The translations under genes were made by a program, and so were the position numbers. A DNA stretch of 64,000 nucleotides from JANXQG01 sp964615095 (GTDB lineage Bacteria > Planctomycetota > Planctomycetia > Pirellulales > Thermoguttaceae), in contig CAZTPX010000026.1 of assembly GCA_964615095.1 (NCBI GenBank), positions 1 to 64,000 of the forward strand, in the 5' to 3' direction. The notes beneath the pieces are model-generated. The model worked only from the letters and a program-made list of their open reading frames with translations. It was not told where the DNA came from and did not search any database. Each line of letters opens with the position of its first letter. Position 1 is the stretch's first letter. Shown here piece after piece: positions 61,528 through 64,000 of the stretch.

Positions 61528-64000
61528 CTAATTGGCTTCCCGTCCGAATCTTATGAGCACATCGTCCGCCGCACAGATGACCGAGTCACGTTTCTCCGCC
61601 TGTTGCTGGTTGCCGCTGAAGCCTCCCAACGCCCAGAGCCAGGCCGCGGCGGCAGTGGAAGGGATGCTGGAAACGAAGGATGCCAATACGGCGTCATGGG
61701 CCTTCGAAACACGGTTTGCGGCCGTCGATGAAACTCGATCGACCGACTTGCTCGCGGTAGTAGCCGCTGCCATCACGCCCGACGCCGGGCTGGCCGCCAC
61801 GGAAGCGACCGTCGTGCTCATCGCCGCCGCCATCGTTCCCGCCGATTCGACCGTGCCGGCCGAAGTCGGCAGGATCGGACTGGGAAAGTTGCCGAGGCTC
61901 GTCAGGGGCTTCGAACGCATGGAGGTCACGTCGGCCGTGCTCAGCCTGTTGTCGCCGTTGACGTCGTCCTGCCAGGTGGCGGTCGTGTCGCTCCCCAGCG
62001 CGATGCTCCGCAACTTGGTGACATCCGCCGTCGAAACCCTGCCGTTGCGCAGGATGGAACCCGCCAACTCATAGAACTCGTAAACGAAGTTGCTCCCCGG
62101 CGCCCCGTTCCCCGAACCTGCCGCAAAGCTGCTCACGCTCGTGGTCCAGAGCCCGTCCAGCGTCGCCCCGGCGGCGTCGGTGACCCCCGTCGCGAGAACC
62201 TCCACGTAATACTTGTTGGAAGGCAGCGGGCCGCTGAGCGTGAGCTGGGCTTCCGTCGAACTGACGTTGGTCTCGCCCGTGATCGTGATCCCCGAACTCG
62301 TGGCGCCGGCGCCGGTGTTGTTGTTGCTGGCCGAGTCGCCCAGCGCGAAGCTCGACAACGTCAGCCCACTGACCGGCTTGTCGAAAACAATGGTGATCGT
62401 GTTCAGGTTCGTCCAGCCGGGGACATTGGCGTTGCTCAATTGACCCGAGCCGCTGGCCAGTTCATAGCCCAGCGAACTGCCCACGCCCGCACTGGTCAGG
62501 GTGTTGTAATAGGACGTCACCCAACTGCTGCCTGATACGTACACGCCCGTCACCGTGGGAGCCACGTCGAAGGCCACCGCAGCGCTGACTGTGGCGCTGC
62601 TGAGGTTGTTGGCGTCGGTGACGCTAAAGTTCAGCGTGCGGTTGCCCAGGTTCGTGGTTCCCAGCAGGCTATCGACGTAAGTCACGCTCTCGAGCACCTG
62701 CTGGTAGTGGGCCAGCGTGTCGCTGCCGCTGAGCGTAAGCACTCCCGTAGCGCTGTTGTAGCTGGACGTGATGCTCGTACCCGCCGTGTTGGCCGCCAGG
62801 GTCTCGCTGCCGGCGTCCAGCGGCCCGCCGCTGATGCTCACCGTGGCGGAGGCCAACGTGGTTGCACTCGTAGCGGAAATCGTCAGCTTGGGGGCCACGG
62901 CCACCGCCGCGCCGCCGCTGATGAAGGTCACCGCCCCGGCATTGCCCACAGCCACCACCGGCGGAATGCTGGGCTGCAACTGAAGAACGGTCATCGAATA
63001 AGCGGGGAAGGTGTAGCTGAAAGTGCTGCCGCTGAGGCCCATGCTCGTGCTCGTACTGGCCAGGGCGGACGCCCCAGTCGAGCTTAGGCTCTGGGCCGTG
63101 TCCTGCGTTTCGCCGTATTGCCAGACCTGCGCCGCGCCGCTGAACTGGAAGCCCGCCAGATCGAATTGCTCGCTCAGGGTGGCAGCCGGATTGACATTGA
63201 TCACCAGGAGCGCCAGATCGCCGGACGACTCCTTGACGGCGTAGACGTCCAAGTCGCTGTAGTTGCTCGTGGCCGAGACGACCTGGCCGCCGCTCTGAAT
63301 GATTTTCGAGGCAAGCTGCAAGGCATAATAGCCGGGATAGGCGACGTAAGGACCGGTGGCCGGGGCGCTGTTGCTGTCGCCCGGATCGCCCAGTTGCCCG
63401 TAGTCGCCCCCTTCCCGCCAGCCATAGAGCGCGTTGCTGTTGTTCTCGCCCGTGTCCCAACTGTTTCGCAGGTCCCAAGCGATGCCGCCACTGTAGCCGC
63501 TGTCCAACAGGCTGCCCAGCGACTCGGCGATGAAGAGTCCGTTCACGAGACTGGTCGACTGCTTGCCGGGGTTGGTGTAGACCGAATTGTATTCCGTCGC
63601 CAGGACTTGCACACTCGAGGCCTGACTGCCAAGCGTCGCCTGCAACACGGCTTGGTAGTCGGCATAGCGCGTGCTCCAATCCAGTACGCTGCCGCTGTCG
63701 GTCACAGTGCTGTTCAAGAGGAAGGAATCGCTTTCCGCGCCGGGCGATTGCATGTAGCTATGGTCGGAGATGAAGCCGGGCACGAATCCCAGGGCCAGCC
63801 CGTCCGCCAGCACGTTTTCCGTCCAGTTGCCGTCGCTGGCACCGGTGGGGTCGCCGCTGTCGATGCCGATGGAGATCGTGGTCTGTGGAAGGCCCGCGTC
63901 GGTCAGGATCGTGCCGGCCAGCGCGGCGAATTGCGCAGCGAAGGCCGCGTAGGTGGCCGGGTCGTGCTGCGCGCCGGTACTGGTCTCGGCGGGCGTTGCC
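61528..64000 (-). CDS. Dockerin-bearing glycosidase-like exoprotein (5' end outside window)
   Basis: The frame is open to the right edge, so the N-terminus is missing; over 820 residues are visible. Near its visible start it has ISIGIDSGDPTGASDGNWTE and FISDHSYMQSPG, then VQVLATEYNSVYTNPGKQST, consistent with an arabinofuranosidase/GH39-like barrel with a catalytic Glu in ATEYN. GIAWDLRNSWDTGENNSN and YALQLASKIIQSGG follow. Cadherin-like and other beta domains come next, then a type I dockerin (GRVSTADVTKLRS and NGDNRLSTADVTSMRS, each a Ca2+ loop). The last 110 residues are Ala/Ser-rich and end in a variable tail. It is probably extracellular and acts on plant or algal polysaccharide. Confidence 0.75.
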   Translation of the reverse strand, partial: ATPAETSTGAQHDPATYAAFAAQFAALAGTILTDAGLPQTTISIGIDSGDPTGASDGNWTENVLADGLALGFVPGFISDHSYMQSPGAESDSFLLNSTVTDSGSVLDWSTRYADYQAVLQATLGSQASSVQVLATEYNSVYTNPGKQSTSLVNGLFIAESLGSLLDSGYSGGIAWDLRNSWDTGENNSNALYGWREGGDYGQLGDPGDSNSAPATGPYVAYPGYYALQLASKIIQSGGQVVSATSNYSDLDVYAVKESSGDLALLVINVNPAATLSEQFDLAGFQFSGAAQVWQYGETQDTAQSLSSTGASALASTSTSMGLSGSTFSYTFPAYSMTVLQLQPSIPPVVAVGNAGAVTFISGGAAVAVAPKLTISATSATTLASATVSISGGPLDAGSETLAANTAGTSITSSYNSATGVLTLSGSDTLAHYQQVLESVTYVDSLLGTTNLGNRTLNFSVTDANNLSSATVSAAVAFDVAPTVTGVYVSGSSWVTSYYNTLTSAGVGSSLGYELASGSGQLSNANVPGWTNLNTITIVFDKPVSGLTLSSFALGDSASNNNTGAGATSSGITITGETNVSSTEAQLTLSGPLPSNKYYVEVLATGVTDAAGATLDGLWTTSVSSFAAGSGNGAPGSNFVYEFYELAGSILRNGRVSTADVTKLRSIALGSDTTATWQDDVNGDNRLSTADVTSMRSKPLTSLGNFPSPILPTSAGTVESAGTMAAAMSTTVASVAASPASGVMAAATTASKSVDRVSSTAANRVSKAHDAVLASFVSSIPSTAAAAWLWALGGFSGNQQQAEKRDSVICAADDVLIRFGREAN

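Overview
The window looks like a piece of a Planctomycetota chromosome, most likely from the order Pirellulales. It is GC-rich and loosely packed, with long secreted proteins of unknown function, Tat-exported Gfo/Idh/MocA oxidoreductases, a sugar-phosphate isomerase partner, an HzsA-related multi-CxxCH propeller protein, a CehA/McbA metallohydrolase, PQQ-type propellers, a dockerin-bearing glycosidase and the NPYQSP N-terminus typical of planctomycete membrane proteins. No rRNA, tRNA, CRISPR array, transposase or phage gene was seen. The species assignment is inference.

Layout. 1-7.3 kb: the tail of an unknown gene; a Tat-exported sulfite-oxidase-like molybdoenzyme; a GntR(YtrA)-ATPase-permease ABC operon with a clear promoter; and an operon of coiled-coil protein, MFS transporter and enolase-superfamily enzyme. 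7.4-16.6 kb: a composite repeat (copy A), a secreted BSP-family putative metalloprotease, a GH2 glycosidase, an orphan antitoxin with a stub where its toxin should be, an LRR membrane protein, a DUF4139-like protein and a Gfo/Idh/MocA-isomerase pair. 16.6-25 kb: a membrane-fused spermidine-synthase-like protein with an internal tandem duplication, a conserved secreted protein with an esterase, a cluster of palindromic elements, a protein made of four helicase-associated repeats, repeat copy B and a Uma2 protein.

25-39.6 kb: a sodium:solute symporter with a secreted partner, then a leftward run of a kelch-type protein, a CehA/McbA metallohydrolase and a 1081-residue secreted protein, facing away from the HzsA-related gene. 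39.7-53.2 kb: DUF4328, zinc-ribbon and AlbA/Schlafen-type regulator proteins, a 1675-residue PQQ/NPCBM protein, a PAS-SpoIIE phosphatase and GlnD. 53.2-64 kb: a long inverted repeat, a mini-gene left from a deleted pnkp RNA-repair gene overlapping a SMI1/KNR4-like gene, DoxX, another Gfo/Idh/MocA enzyme, a DUF3472-like protein, a PQQ propeller, a lipoprotein, a response-regulator remnant and a dockerin glycosidase that runs off the right edge.

Functionally the window is mostly outward-facing carbohydrate and polymer metabolism: glycosidases, esterase, sugar oxidoreductases and isomerase, symporter, MFS and binding domains. Nitrogen regulation (GlnD) and stress-type signalling (PAS-SpoIIE) sit in between. 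The most unusual material is non-coding: nested palindromic repeats, including two long copies whose roughly 100-bp cores lie in opposite orientation, and several clean gene remnants.
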